Counted from the stretch's first letter, positions 19,801 through 31,804 are shown. The stretch is 35,190 bases of DNA from Stagonosporopsis chrysanthemi (GCA_022560025.1 JAFISE010000256.1:1-35190); one strand, 5' to 3'. The notes: generated from the letters alone by a model not told the origin. Translations and numbers: made by a program.

Positions 19801-22524
19801 ACATCAACCAAAGATACTACCGGGCAAGCAGTGATCTTTACCAACTATAACCGCCAACAGAGTAGGAGCAGTAGGTCAAGCGTCAATTTTCAGTTGTGTT
19901 TGCTAAGAATCCCCAGTGCCCTACGAACTGGTTCGACCTGATGATCCTGCAGACGAGGTCAAAGTGTGGGAAGCGTAGGTCAATAAACACATAAGTGAAG
20001 CTACGAGATTTACGGCTAACTGTACCCAGTGCTAGAGCAACTTCTGCAGCATCTGCCTTCTTCAAACCGTTCAGGAACGAGTGTAGAAGCGAACGGTACT
20101 TTGATGGAGCAATACACCATAGCAACCCAGTCCGAGTCGCAGTGGGCGAAAGCAAGCTAGTCTGGCCAGAATCTGCAAGCTGCCCCCCAGATATACTGCT
20201 GTCAGTTGGCACAAGCCAGCACAGAGCAGACACGAATACGGAAGGGCGCGCGCAAAGTGTCCTCGCTGCTGAACTCACATGGACAGAGTTTTGCAATGAT
20301 AAACCGCATCCCGAAAAGGACCGATACATTCGCATCAACCCGGAAACGAGGAGTTCAATGCCAAGGATGGATGATAAGTCGCGGATTAATAGCCTGCGTG
20401 ATGAGATCAGATCTGACCTCGATACGCCTAGCATGCGGGCGAAGACAAAGGAAACAGCAAATAGATTGGTCGCTAGTTCGTTTCTCTTTGATATTCGTGG
20501 TGGCCCCTTGAGACACAATGACGGTGCTGTCATAGTTTACGGTAAGGGCTCCGCACGATTGAACAGGGAAATCAATCTGATAGCACATAGGTACGATACA
20601 GTGCCGGTTCGCGGCCGAGTCTTCATATCTGCGCAATCTAGGATACTATCTACTCCGGCACCAGCGGTCGCAATTCCAGCCCTACTTTCGGGTTCATCAT
20701 GATGCTACATCTAGACTGTTACGGGTCACATCTGAGATCATGCAAGAGATGATCCACAGTTTAACTTTCCATGAAATTTCCATCACATTGACTTTGGACT
20801 CGGAGGCATCAGAAGTTTCCATAAGCCTGCATCTTACTGACAGCAGCACGGATGCAATGTCAGGTAGTCAGGGCTACGCCATCAGTGGATTTCCTCGGCG
20901 GTTGTATGCTGGAGACATCCCTCGTATCACGCGTAAGTGGCAGAGATCCCGACTTAGCTATCGATATCGATCCTTCTAACTACTGCTTCTAGCTGATCGC
21001 TCTTCGAGGATGCCCAAAGCACATACTGGAAATTGATCTGTCGGTCGGAATATATCTGCTATCGAACCATCCTCCCTTGCGAACGAATCCTTGGAAAGGC
21101 GATCTCTGGATGCCAAAGACTTCACTGATCCAGCCCTATCACTTCTCGATACAAGTCACTCGGGTACCCTCGTTGCGACTAATACAATGGTGGGCGGTGG
21201 CACAGTTACTAGTTCTTTTGGTGAACATACGACCCTGGTGGAGTCCGAGGACGTTATGTACAAGGGTGGGGATGAATCCGTTGACACCAACTCAATAAGT
21301 TCACACATGACAACGGTACAGGAAAGAGATGCCAAGTCTCACATTGCGAGCTTTCTTGCTGCAGATGAGGAACTACGGAACTTGTGTGTCAGCGTTTTGG
21401 ACAAGACAGACAGAGCAGGGTTCGCTGACACAGGTCGAAGACTCTTGAAGAGCTTCTACGTAGAATTGTTGGAAGACGCTGAATCTGAACTTGAAAGGCA
21501 GAGTGTTCGCTTATTGAAGAGTCGGCGGGGGAGAACACGGATCAGTGAGGAAATCGCAGCCCTAATCACTCCCATTCGCGCAGCTATTGTCGAAGGTGCA
21601 GGCGAGGAAGAAGGAGATTTCACTACTGCATTGCATATTGAGGAAAGGAAAAGGCGGTGGAACAGAATCGCCTGAAGAGAATACGCCTTGAAGCCTGGAC
21701 TCAAGGTTACGCACACAACATCGATGAAAGTCAATTGGAGCCCACTGAGGAAGATACCATATCACCAGAAACAAAGATTGAATACCTTTTGCAAAACGAC
21801 AATTTGAAGGATGCCGGAATGAAGGGGAATGAACGCGACCCGTACAAACAGAACGAAGAAGACCGTATCGACCACTTCGAAGTAATTAAGGATGAAGATA
21901 TCAGGAAATATGCGGGATATTCCAGCGAGGAAGACATGATGCTACCAAATCTTACTCATCTGGAATCATTCTTCCGTAAATCTGGAGCCTTTCAGTCGCT
22001 ACTCAACGGTTTCCGGGAGTTGCTGCTTCCACAATCGCTACGCGATATTGTGCTCTCTAATGCTGTTGATCAAGTTCAGCTCTCAGAAGATCAGCAAATT
22101 TCATGGAGCAACAGAGTCAAGGCGTGGGTTGAAGACAAAACAATGCTTGAATGGGACTGGTGGCCATTGGAGCAGACAAAGCGGCGCTTGAAGGCAGACG
22201 AAGTCCGCCTTAAGTGGCGCTGCGTAAGGACCGCTGGTGCATGTGAGAGTAATGGACTAACGTTCACAGTCATGCGGTGAACGACTTTGGAGGGATATCA
22301 CTGGCAAAAAAGCAGAACTCATTGGTCCAATGCTTCAGAGTCGATCGAAGATGCCCTCGCCACCACCTAGGTGCAAAAAACATCAGAGCTGGACATCTTG
22401 GATCAGAGGGTCACAAGGTTCTGCTCCTACATTGCCGATTCACAACACTGCCGCTGGACAAAGTTCGTTGCAGCGTAAGCAGCTGCTGAAAATGATGGAA
22501 AACTGCGCTTGTGTTACTTGCTAG
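16801..22524 (+). pseudogene. Broken zinc-finger / P-loop / RING-like / patatin multidomain gene
   Basis: Large fungal patatin-like lipase gene with extra domains. From ATG 16801: zinc finger C84-x2-C87, C97-x2-C100, C105-x2-C108; P-loop GQTGAGKST 206-214 and DCEGF (GTPase-like); RING-like CFCCLRELAEHPLPCGHVLC (about 19111-19170); patatin LSLDGGGMR, G-T-x-TGG and DGAIHHSNPV; C-terminal helical part ending RCSCGERLW. Introns I can read: 17866-17991, 18667-18710, 19329-19374, 19483-19556, 19871-19916, 19975-20029, 20933-20992, 22224-22269. With these spliced, in-frame TGA codons remain at 18650, 18940 and 21034, and frame changes without an intron occur near 17822, 20630 and 21660. The predicted patatin nucleophile codon is Asp, not Ser. 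Degraded C-terminal sequence may continue to about 22890. Assembly error could explain single frameshifts but hardly all of the lesions. Confidence 0.75.
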
Positions 22525-23673
22525 CTAGGGAGCGTCAATGTATACATGCTCTGAGACGTGCTAGTCCAGGAGAGTCACGGGAGTAACGATCAAGGCCGGT
22601 AGGGCCGACTTGCACCGCAACAAAGTTCACCAATCGTTCCAGGTGTTCCCACGGGCCAGATTGTACCGGCACAGCCATCACAAGCAGGGTCGTCAGGAAA
22701 CTCTCAGCCGCCCACACAGACGCTTAATACTTCAGACAGTTCTTGGGTGATTTTTGGCGTGAAAGGTTCCCGTCCCCGGTTGGAAGCTGGTCAAATCGTT
22801 ATAAACGACAAGATGGACGACAGCACGTTCTACAGTGATCTGAAGAAATATTACCGGAAGAGTCGCGGAAGAATCTGTAACCACGTGGCATAGATCACAT
22901 GATACTCTGTTGTAGCAGGCACTGCCTAGTGTGGGCAAGTGCACTTACCTCTGAGCTGAGGGCTCCTGTAGACGATCATCATAACATCACAACACGAGAA
23001 CAGATAGCAATACAAGCGTTGACCTGCAGCACCCACTTGACACTGCTTACGCAGTTACAGAATCCGACTCTGGTTATCTTTCTGGAGGTACCAATGAGAC
23101 GGCACGTCAGCCATCTTACACCAGGCAAACGACTACATAGCCCAGTGTTTTCGGTCATCTTTCGCTACTTGCTAGAATCTATGACTCACGTCTCATCCAC
23201 CAATCACCAGCTCAGCCGATGGATCGACATTGATCAGCCAATCAGTGCGTCTGGGGGACTATGCATGCGCTTCACAAGCCGAACTACAGTTTGCATTGGC
23301 CCGCTGCTGTCGTTATCCTTCCCCTCTTCAGCTCCGCATCTTCACCTCAATAAACATGGGGCCGCCAAGCCCATCTGTGCAGAGGGCAATCGGCTCGCAA
23401 ACACAGTTGCTATGGGTATCTCAATCTTTTTCCGGCGTCTGCTTCCACGAACTCTCCACTTCGACTACCAAATGCTTCCCTCAAAGACAGACAACACCTC
23501 GCACACCGTGCAGCCGGCCGATGACTCTACGAATGAGTACCAAGATGCGCCACATAGCGAAACAGATTGCAACGATTACTTGCCCTGCTTAGAGCAAACA
23601 CAGAAGGATTTAAAGCCATCGTCCCATCGAAACACATGAGTTGACTGCGTTGATGCAGTCCCAAGGCTGATGC
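22525..23673. other. Remnant and non-coding stretch between two pseudogenes
   Basis: 22735-22890 still reads as a hydrophilic protein segment in one frame (WVIFGVKGSRPRLEAGQ, then DDSTFYSDLKKYYRKSRGR), probably the decayed C-terminus of the patatin-type gene. A 246-codon open frame at 22899-23639 has no domain, but its last part (from about 23470, acidic and Ser/Thr-rich) could be the former cytosolic N-terminus of the transporter that follows. Confidence 0.4.
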
Positions 23674-24991
23674 AAGTGCAGCTACTCTGGAGCTCTTCTT
23701 TTCAATATATGCGCCTTCATACTGCCAGCACTCTACGGCACACTATCAAAGCTATGGGTTGCCAGCATAGACTCATCGATGGTCGTTACAACCGACACTT
23801 ACACTTATATCGGTGTGGTTGCCGAAGTGCTCAACGAAGGCCTACCACGTGCTTCGTATCTCATCATAGGCGACAAGGCCAGCCGCTCTCTCCGTCAAAG
23901 GATCCAGCTGACACATACGCTCATCCTCTTCCAGTCCGTTCTGGGCTTCGTCATGAGTCTGGGCTTCGTTGGCGGCGCGTCTGCGTTTGCGAAAGACTTT
24001 GTTCCGGCAGAAGTGCGCGATGTGAGCGTGACCTACGTGCGCATATCTGCCTTCTCAGCATTCAGCTCTGCAGTCGAGTACGCAGTCAACACTTCAACGC
24101 GTGCACTTGACAAGCCAGATGTGCCACTGGTTATAAGCACGGTCAAGTTCGCAATCAACATCGTTCCAGATCTGATTATCGTCTCGAAGTTTCACGTCGG
24201 AGGTATCACTCCTACAGTCAACATGCAAGCTGGTATTTCGCTTGCTTGTAATCTCACTTCCGCATTCGCCGGTCTTGCCTACTTCGCATTCACCACTACT
24301 GTTAGCAAGCGAGCAGCAGTGCACCAGGATGATTCCCGCCATAGCATTAAGCCTTCCCTATCGGCGCTTCGTACACTGCTCAAGTCTGGCCTTGTGTTCT
24401 TCATAGAGTCCGCTATCCGCAACGCTCTCTATCTTCGGCTAGTGCACGGAATCGTCGGTCTCGGTAGCAACTACGCAATCGCGTGGGGCGTATTCTCTAC
24501 GATTAGATGGGGTCTAATCATGGTACCTGTTTCAGCCCTTGAAGCCACTACTTTGACCTTCGTCGGTCACTCTTGGGGCCAAGTGCGCGCCAGCGTAGCT
24601 CACCTCGGCGATATCGTTCAACCATGCCTGTCTTCTCGGCAGCTCTGGCAGATCGTTCGGTAGGCATGCTACTCAGTCTGCATCGTCCTCACATTCGAGC
24701 TTCCCCTATGTCTCTTACTCTCCTTTCTGGGCGCGGAACCCTTTGCTCGCTACTTATCTGGCTCGGAAGAAGTATCGAAGATCGTTGTCCGGATGTGGCG
24801 CACGATAGACTGGTGTTATATTTTGTACGGTATCTCGAAGGTGGTTGATCTAGGCGCAAGGGACGCTTGGACGTATCAGTCTGGTGTTCGGTGGAAGCCT
24901 TGTATTTTCTTTCTTCACCGCAATCGTGATTGATGGAGTGTGGTGGATCAGGCTTGCAAAAGGCAAGATGCGGCTTTCTGCTGCTCCTTGA
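23674..24991 (+). pseudogene. Broken MATE-family transporter
   Basis: Fungal multidrug and toxic-compound extrusion (MATE) type protein, a 12-helix H+/Na+-coupled efflux carrier. Similarity begins near 23674 in a frame with no usable start (SGALLFNICAFILPALYGTL), continues through SSMVVTTDTYTYIGVVAEVL, YVRISAFSAFSSAVEYAVN, TRALDKPDVPL and VGHSWGQVRASV, and is cut by TAG at 24661. The same frame then goes on with ACYSVCIVLTFELPLCLLLSF and MWRTIDWCYILYGI. A change of frame near 24880 is needed to reach the last helix LVFGGSLVFSFFTAIVIDGV and the TGA at 24989. The loop before it looks shorter than I remember for the family. The missing start, the stop and the frameshift together make a pseudogene. 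The intact part 23779-24663 could at most give a truncated protein. Confidence 0.7.
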
Positions 24992-25475
24992 TTGTAATTT
25001 TCGATGTCGAAGTGTACAGATGCGTATCTGATTTTGGGTTCATTACGGTTGAGGCTGCGCTTCGTTTGAGCTAGGGAATATAAAATCTGTATTTACTTTA
25101 GTTGTCACATACGACCATAGGACGTTGAAAACAAGGCTTCCCGTTCGCTCAGCCCTATTTAAGCAACGTACCGGCGGATTAGTAGTTAGGTGGGTGACCA
25201 CTAGCGAATACCCGCTGTTGTATGTTTTTTGGGCATCTTTACCTTCCTATCTTCAAAATATGCGCAGCTCAGGTCCTTCAAAAAAACATATATTTTGCCA
25301 GCTAGTGTGTATTGAGTGCGGATGCTGGGGGAGACCTGGAATCTTGCGCGCCCGCGACTAGCAGCGGCTGGTCTCTTGAATTGTACATGCACCAAGTCGC
25401 CAACGTATATTAGCTGAGCATTTTGGATTAAATATACCAATCTAGTCGTGCAATTGTAATTCACATCTCCGATTG
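24992..25475. other. Convergent intergenic region
   Basis: About 480 bp between the 3' ends of the MATE pseudogene and the P450 gene. Open frames here are short and carry no domain. Nothing else seen. Confidence 0.5.
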
Positions 25476-27225
25476 TTACATTTGCTTGCTCCGCACTCTG
25501 AACTGCAAGAATGGCCCACTCTTTACACTTGTGAAATGTGCTGCTAACTTGTAGTCCACTGTGCTGTCTGCATCGCCCGCCAGTTTCCAATCTGCCCGGT
25601 GTCCTATTTGGGCAAGCACAGTCATTATCTCCATGTATGCGAGGTTCTTGCCGAGACAGCCCCGGCTTCCCAACGAGAAAGGGTTAAAGCCTTTCTTCGA
25701 CAACTCGAGCGGAATGTCGCTTTCATATTCCGAAAACCAGCGCTCTGGCACAAACTTGTCAGGGTTCGAGAAGAGCGCAGGCGAGCGCTGAATGGAATAG
25801 ATGCTAGTTCCTACGTCAGTGCCTGCGGGGAGTGGAATCCCGTTGATCATCTCCGTAGACGCTGTCGAGCGCCACAGAGGCGCAGCGACAGGGGGCGCAA
25901 GACGCATCGCTTCGTCGATGCAAGCGCGTAGATACACGCAAGAAGTCAGCATGGGACCAGGCTTTATGTCGTCGGCAGTAGCGAACTTGGACCGAACCTC
26001 AGCGATCATGCGCGAGTACGCATTGGGGTGGTGCGAGGTGTAGTAAAAAAAGGCGGAGATCGCAACAGAGGATGTATCAGTGCCTGGATTCATCAGTATT
26101 GGGTGGACGAAATGATCCCTGGATCTCAATCGGAAGATTTCCATACCTGCTATCATCATAACCAATGCATCAGCAGTGAGTTCCGTAAGAGAAAGTTGCT
26201 TTCCACCAGCCCTGAGCAAGCTTCCAAAGATATCGTCAACATGCTCTTGCTGCTCGAGCGCAATCCTTCCAGCAGCAAATCGCAGTGTAGAGTTGAAGAA
26301 GTCGTTTACTTTCTTCATATCAACTGGGAATAAAAGCCACCTCAAGAACGGGAAACGTGCTATGATAGGTTGTTGAATAACGGTTCCGCCAAACAACATC
26401 GTGCTATCAATCCCATGTGTGATGGAGCGACCTTCGCTCTTGGTGATGAGATCTTGCGGGCTGTAGAAGACGACGTTCGACATGACGTCGTAAGTGAAAT
26501 GTGAACCTGGTTGTTGTCAGACCCGCGCTCAACTACTGATCTCCCGCAGGCACTCACTCAATGTGCCCATGTCATGAACATCTCCCCATTCGTCATCTGT
26601 TCCATCGTCCTCGCGGGTACCAAGTAATGAGTCCGCAAAGACTTTTGCGGTCTTGTAGATTATTGGCACATAGTCTTCCAGCGCAGCTATCGAGAACGCA
26701 CGACTAAGCAACCTCCGCCTAGGTGCGTGCTCATCCCTGTTCACGGCATTCAAGATACTGACTTTACCGTCTCGACGAATGGCCTTGTAGCCTTCTGACT
26801 TAACCACTTTCGAAGAACTGGCGTAGATATCTAACCATGTAAGCCATCAGTACACATATACCATCTATTACATACCATGCAAGCCTTCGGCATTATTGAA
26901 CAGCAATCCGTTCGGTCTGTAGCGCACAACATCCCCTATATTGTGTTAGGAGTGCAATGATGAGAAGCTACGATCTTACCGTATAGATCATGACACCTCA
27001 AAACATCCGTGTGGATAGTGCCCCTGTAGGAATGATATGCTGCATACCACGACGTGCACTTGGCGAGAAATGGTCCTGGGTACGCAGATAGAGGATGGAA
27101 GAACAAGCGATATAGTATGGTACAAATCTGCAGATTTCATTAGCTGTGGCTGCGGAACGGCCCGGGAACCTTACGAGATACAAGCCTCCGCCACAAACAA
27201 CGCTAGCGAACAGAGAAAATGTCAT
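25476..27225 (-). CDS. Cytochrome P450 monooxygenase, 499 aa, six exons
   Basis: Membrane-anchored haem-thiolate monooxygenase of the fungal microsomal class, needing P450 reductase; substrate unknown. Exons (minus strand): 27175-27225, 26980-27127, 26876-26935, 26558-26830, 26147-26506, 25476-26083, all joined by GT-AG introns of 44-63 nt with a total length divisible by three. The start MTFSLFASVVCGGGLYL forms the ER anchor, followed by YRLFFHPLSAYPGPFLAK (Pro hinge), WYAAYHSYRGTIH, helix C segment EHAPRRRLLSRAFS, I-helix AGTDTSS (formed across the last intron), ExxR as EAMR, PERW, and haem loop FSLGSRGCLG. No stop or frameshift is left after splicing, in contrast to the two genes before it. 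The last intron (26084-26146) is a multiple of three without a stop, so retention would insert 21 residues. It resembles CYP65-type fungal P450s, often in secondary metabolism; this is an inference. Confidence 0.88.
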
Positions 27226-29079
27226 CTCGAATAGCCTTTGAACAACAGTAGATTCTATAACTTCAACTTGGAATTTAATTGCAGCACTTAGTCGCCCTTT
27301 ATATGACAGTCCTGTACAATATCCTCTGTACCGCAAGACATGTAAATGCTTGGCCTCACACGTATCGCATCCTATAGCTTCCGAGCGGCCACTTGGCACT
27401 TTCGAAGGATTTTGAAGGATTCAACGATGGCTTAATGGGGAATAAAACAGTGGAGTCGCAGCCAATGAACAGGCTAGTAGCCGCAAGTTAAGAATTTCAA
27501 AAGTAACCATAGCGAGCTTTGTAATTACTATTCCGGTGATCTGTCGTGCGGACCACTGTCTAGCTATCTATGAGCTGAAACGTGTTAAAACACGAAGGAA
27601 ATACTTGGTGATCACATGACCCAGCCAATAAGAGCTCGTGGCTCACCCCACCCAGCGCTACGATCGAGCTAGTAGGCAATTGTGCAACAGTAACAAAGAT
27701 GCTCAAATCTTCTATAAAGCTAGTAACAATCACTTGCTTATGGGCTTTTTTGGCTTAATTAATTTATACCTGAAAGCACTGCATTGTGCCAGGTGGCTGC
27801 TCGGAAGCTCCAGGATGCGGTACAGCAGGTACAGAACCCCGCGACAGGTACTCGGCATGACGACTAATCTTTGACGTAGCACAGGAAGAGGGATCGCACG
27901 GCTGCGGGATCTTTACTGTCCGGGATGATTTTGTGATCATTGATGCTTTGACCATGATTTGCAACGTACCTTCCTGCTCTTGACACACAGGAGATTCTCG
28001 GGTTGATGACCCGGGTCTTGTGACCGAGCTTTTGTCAGTGGAGTAATCTTGGGGGTCTTCTGAGCGAGAAGGGTCATGAATCTGAGTAGATAAAGTAACT
28101 GGGAGCAATAGAACGATCTATAAGCCACATAGTCACGTGCTTGCCTCCCTCTCTTGCTCCTTTCTTGTTACTCTTATCTTGTTACCTCTCTTCTGTTACG
28201 CCTTTCCTGCTGCTTAGCTGGGCAGTCTAACCCTTTGATGTGACTTTAGAATCACGTTATTAGGGGGTCCATGTGAGGGGGTGATGTAAACAAAAGTTGG
28301 CAAAATAATTCAAAGTAACGTAGAGGGGGTGGGGGATCGTCTAATTGAGAGGGGTCTTCTACCTAGGAGGGTCTACAACCTGGGAATCACCGGTAAGTGG
28401 ACTGATGCTGTCCAATCTGGGCTGCGGACCTGAAACCGGATGCATGCCCAGCCCCTACAATACGCTTTACGGCTTCGGCTTATGCACATTTCTTACAGCC
28501 GTACCCTCCTCTACATTGCCGAGCGTCTATAGATTTATCCGACGCAACAGTCATGGCAGCAATGTTCCTAGCAACTAAGTATATCGGTGTTCTCAGACAT
28601 GCAGCTACGTACTATACTAATCCGCTGACGTCATTCGTGTCGAAATGCAGGAGGGAGGGTACAGCGCCTACGTTCCAAGATTGTCAACGAAAGATTGATT
28701 GCGCTGTCCGTGTGGGACAGCACAACTAGAGTGGCTTCGCCCTAATGTTCTCAAGAATTTCTGGCCTGATTAATGAGAAAGCTGAAGCACTAAAGCCCTC
28801 ATCTGCGCCGTAAGATAGAGCGCACCAAACTTCGATTGTCCTGTAGAAACAGGCAAGTCATAGCTGCTCGCATGAACAGCTCTCTCCCTGGTGGATTAGT
28901 GGTGATGAGTGCAAATGTCACAGCTTCGCACCTAAGCTGCGGTCTATGGTGCAAGTTCACCAACGTTTTGTACTGATTCTGAAAAGCGAGTTTAAAAGAG
29001 GCACTCGGGTACCGTGTATGTGCGCGTGACGCCCGGATTCGCGTGACGCCCGCTACGAGCCTTGAAGCTCATCACAAAA
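27226..29079. other. Gene-poor flank of the AT-rich block
   Basis: No gene I can support. It contains the P450 promoter side, a pyrimidine-rich stretch at 28141-28220 with TTGTTAC/TTGTTAC/CTGTTAC at a 14-bp period (28165, 28179, 28193), G-rich runs at about 28263-28340, and two copies of GCGTGACGCCCG at 29024 and 29041. Open frames at 27764-28108 (-) and 28345-28578 (+) show no domain. Confidence 0.5.
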
Positions 29080-29684
29080 TAAGGCTATAGAGCCACGTAC
29101 AATAGCTATTATTGCTAAATAATTTATTAGTTGGTTCTATAGACCTATGCAACAAAGTTCCTCTATATAAACTATTTATATAAAGTAGCTGCTGCAGCTG
29201 CTGCAGGTAGTATAGGTGCACGCAGGTTAGACTGGCAAATGGGTCTCCACATCGGGATCTTAGGATCTGCAATATCTTGATAGGCTTACGCTTGATCTAG
29301 ACAATTAGTAGCTTAAATTGTAGCCCTAACTGAGATCTATCTTTTATATATACAAAAACTTGAGCTAGCTCTTTTAATTAGCTAGGTATCTTAGATCAGA
29401 GCTAAATGTGGAGACCTATCTCTTAGCAGCCTGGGTCATCAAATAACTTTTGTTCTGTTAGACTATTGGATATACTTTCTATACATGAAATGTAGGTCTA
29501 TATTACAGCTATAGATTGAACCAATAATCTTTAGAATTAGCCTTGAACTGACAGAGATATTGCGAATTTAAGATCCTGATAAGGAGACATATTTGCCAGC
29601 CTACTTATAGGTAAGCTAGCTATATAGGCAAGCTAGCTACTTTTGCTAAAACTTTACTAAAACCTACCTTATTAGGCTAGTAAA

Positions 29685-29741
29685 TAGGTAGAGGTTAGGT
29701 AGGGGTCAAGGTAGCACGTAACAGTACTTAACCTCTACCTA
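29685..29741. repeat. 13-bp inverted repeat in a CTACCT/AGGTAG-rich stretch
   Basis: TAGGTAGAGGTTA at 29685-29697 and its exact reverse complement at 29729-29741 are separated by 31 nt. The surrounding 29600-29850 is full of AGGTAG/CTACCT and GTTAGG/CCTAAC words on both strands, suggesting internal repetition before mutation. Confidence 0.6.
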
Positions 29742-31761
29742 ACTCCTACCTGTGCTAAGTTAATACTAAGTAGGTAAGAGTTAGGTTATCTCTACTTAGA
29801 GTAGAAGTTAGGTTAGAGTTGCTAAAATATATACTAAAAATTAGCTTTGCTAGCTCTAACTATATATAGAAATAATTTATAGGATTCTAAATCTATTACT
29901 TTCTAAGAAAATAAGTCTATTAAATATTAGAATTGTAAAGAATTATTATTATAGTAAATTATTATATTAAGTAATTATTAGTTTAAAAAGAGTTTATAAT
30001 TACTTTCTATAGATATACTTAGAGAATCAGAGTTAGAATATAAACATGTACACTAATTAGCTAAACAACGTTTTACTACTACTAAAAGTACTAAGCTTAT
30101 TATAGTATTAAAGAGCTAGCTTAGAATCTTTCTACTAATTAGTAACCTTCTTTGTATATATAGTATTTAGGTTAAGATCTAATAATATTAGCATCTATAT
30201 TAAATCATATTTGCAAATATATATACCTTTAAAATATTCTACTAAGAATACCTTACTTGCCTTTTAAATAGCTTTAATTACAGAGCGTTAGAAACAAGTG
30301 TTGCTTATTACCTAGATATACTGTGTAATTTCGCAAACAAAGTGCGCAAATAGCAGCTTGCAGAAGATAAGTTTGCTACCTTTCTAGTAGTAATAGATTT
30401 TGCAGAGAGCAATAGCTATAGAGAATTAGAACAGTTCTGTGATAATAGCCTGCAATAACCTACTACTAGGCTTGTAGCACTAGAACTTATAAGCAAGTTT
30501 AGCAGATAGAAGCATTTTGTAAGTAGCCTTTATAGTAAAGGGCTTAGCTTTTAGCTTCGAAGTAACAGCCTATATACTAGCCTTATTCTTAATATTCTTA
30601 AATTTTAGCAGTATAGTAGTAGTTATACAGAGTAATAGATAGGTTATAGGTAGTAAGTAGATAGTAGATACAAGTAGACAAACAAATATTTTATAAATAT
30701 CCTGCAGTTATAGTAAGTTTATTAGGCTTTACAGCTCTACAGCTTAGTGTATAGCTATACTTGTAATAACTAACTATAATAATTATTTCTATATACACAA
30801 CTAACTAAGCGCTTTTAAATAAGTCTATTTTTAGATAGATCGAACTTTAATTGGGTAAGTTCTCTAAATATACAGCTAGAGTTAATAGTTATTAAATAGT
30901 AGAGTAGGTAGAGCACAGCCTAGCTTAGAGAATCTGTAAGTAGGGACAGCTTTACAGCTAACTTGCTAGCTATTACTATAATAGATAACTGTAATAAATT
31001 ACTATATTATTAAACACAAGACGCACTTTTTAATAGTACTATTTTCTAGTTAATATAATGTTTTGTAGTATAGATATACAAACTACAAGTGTAAAGGTCT
31101 TGTAGTTTAGGCACGTTTTTGTTGCCTACAGCGTATAGGCTACCTAGCTTAAAAAAACAAAGCTACAAACTAGTAACTAGTTAGTAACCTAACTATAACA
31201 ACTACTATACTTATATATAATTTTATGTGCTATTATTACAGCTATAGACTTTATAAAAGACGTCTAATAGCCTTATATTGAGTAGAAAGATAAGCCTAAG
31301 CTGCCTACTTTTACTAGTAGTTTATATATTCTAGATTACTTTAAACTAGAAGAATAGAATATTCTTATTAATATGATTATTATAGCTACTTATTATATTG
31401 CTAAAGCTAATTGTAATAGGGCTTTGCAACTTAAGAGGCTAAGATTTACTACGTCCTTAATTAGTACAGCTAAGGTAGATCTAAGAAAGGCTACTCTATA
31501 TTACAAACCTTTATATTAACTACTTACTAAAAGGCTGTTAACGCTTAAAAGGATCTAGCTGCTGTAATTACAAGGGCTCGTTGCTTAGCACAGCTGCAAT
31601 ATAGTAATTACAGAAGTTACGTAACCTAGCTTACTCCTTAGTAGTTAAGCAAGTAGGCTCTTATATATACCTGCTTACAACACTTATATTAAGTAAAGCA
31701 AGCCTTAGTATTATATTAAGTATATAGCCTTGTAAGAACATAACTGTTAGAGTTTGTGTTT

Positions 31762-31804
31762 AACCTAAGTAACAACCTAAGTAACAACCTAAGTAACAAC
31801 CTAA
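31762..31804 (+). repeat. 12-bp tandem repeat, 3.5 copies
   Basis: AACCTAAGTAAC repeats exactly at 31762, 31774 and 31786, followed by a partial copy. It lies about 215 bp upstream of the first readable Gag codon, possibly in the long terminal repeat or leader of the element. TGTTAGAG at about 31745 could be a mutated LTR start, but I could not find the matching end or a primer-binding site. Confidence 0.75.

Noticed and set aside
22899..23639. 246-codon plus-strand frame between the pseudogenes
   Set aside because: No recognisable domain over most of its length. Only the last 55 codons might be the old N-terminus of the MATE gene, and I found no good donor to splice them on.
27764..28108. 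114-codon minus-strand frame right of the P450
   Set aside because: Ser/Thr/Pro-rich, no domain, no exon neighbours; likely chance.
31762..31804. Possible CRISPR-like or telomere-like array
   Set aside because: Units are 12 bp, directly adjacent, without spacers, and differ from fungal telomere repeats; it is a plain short tandem repeat.
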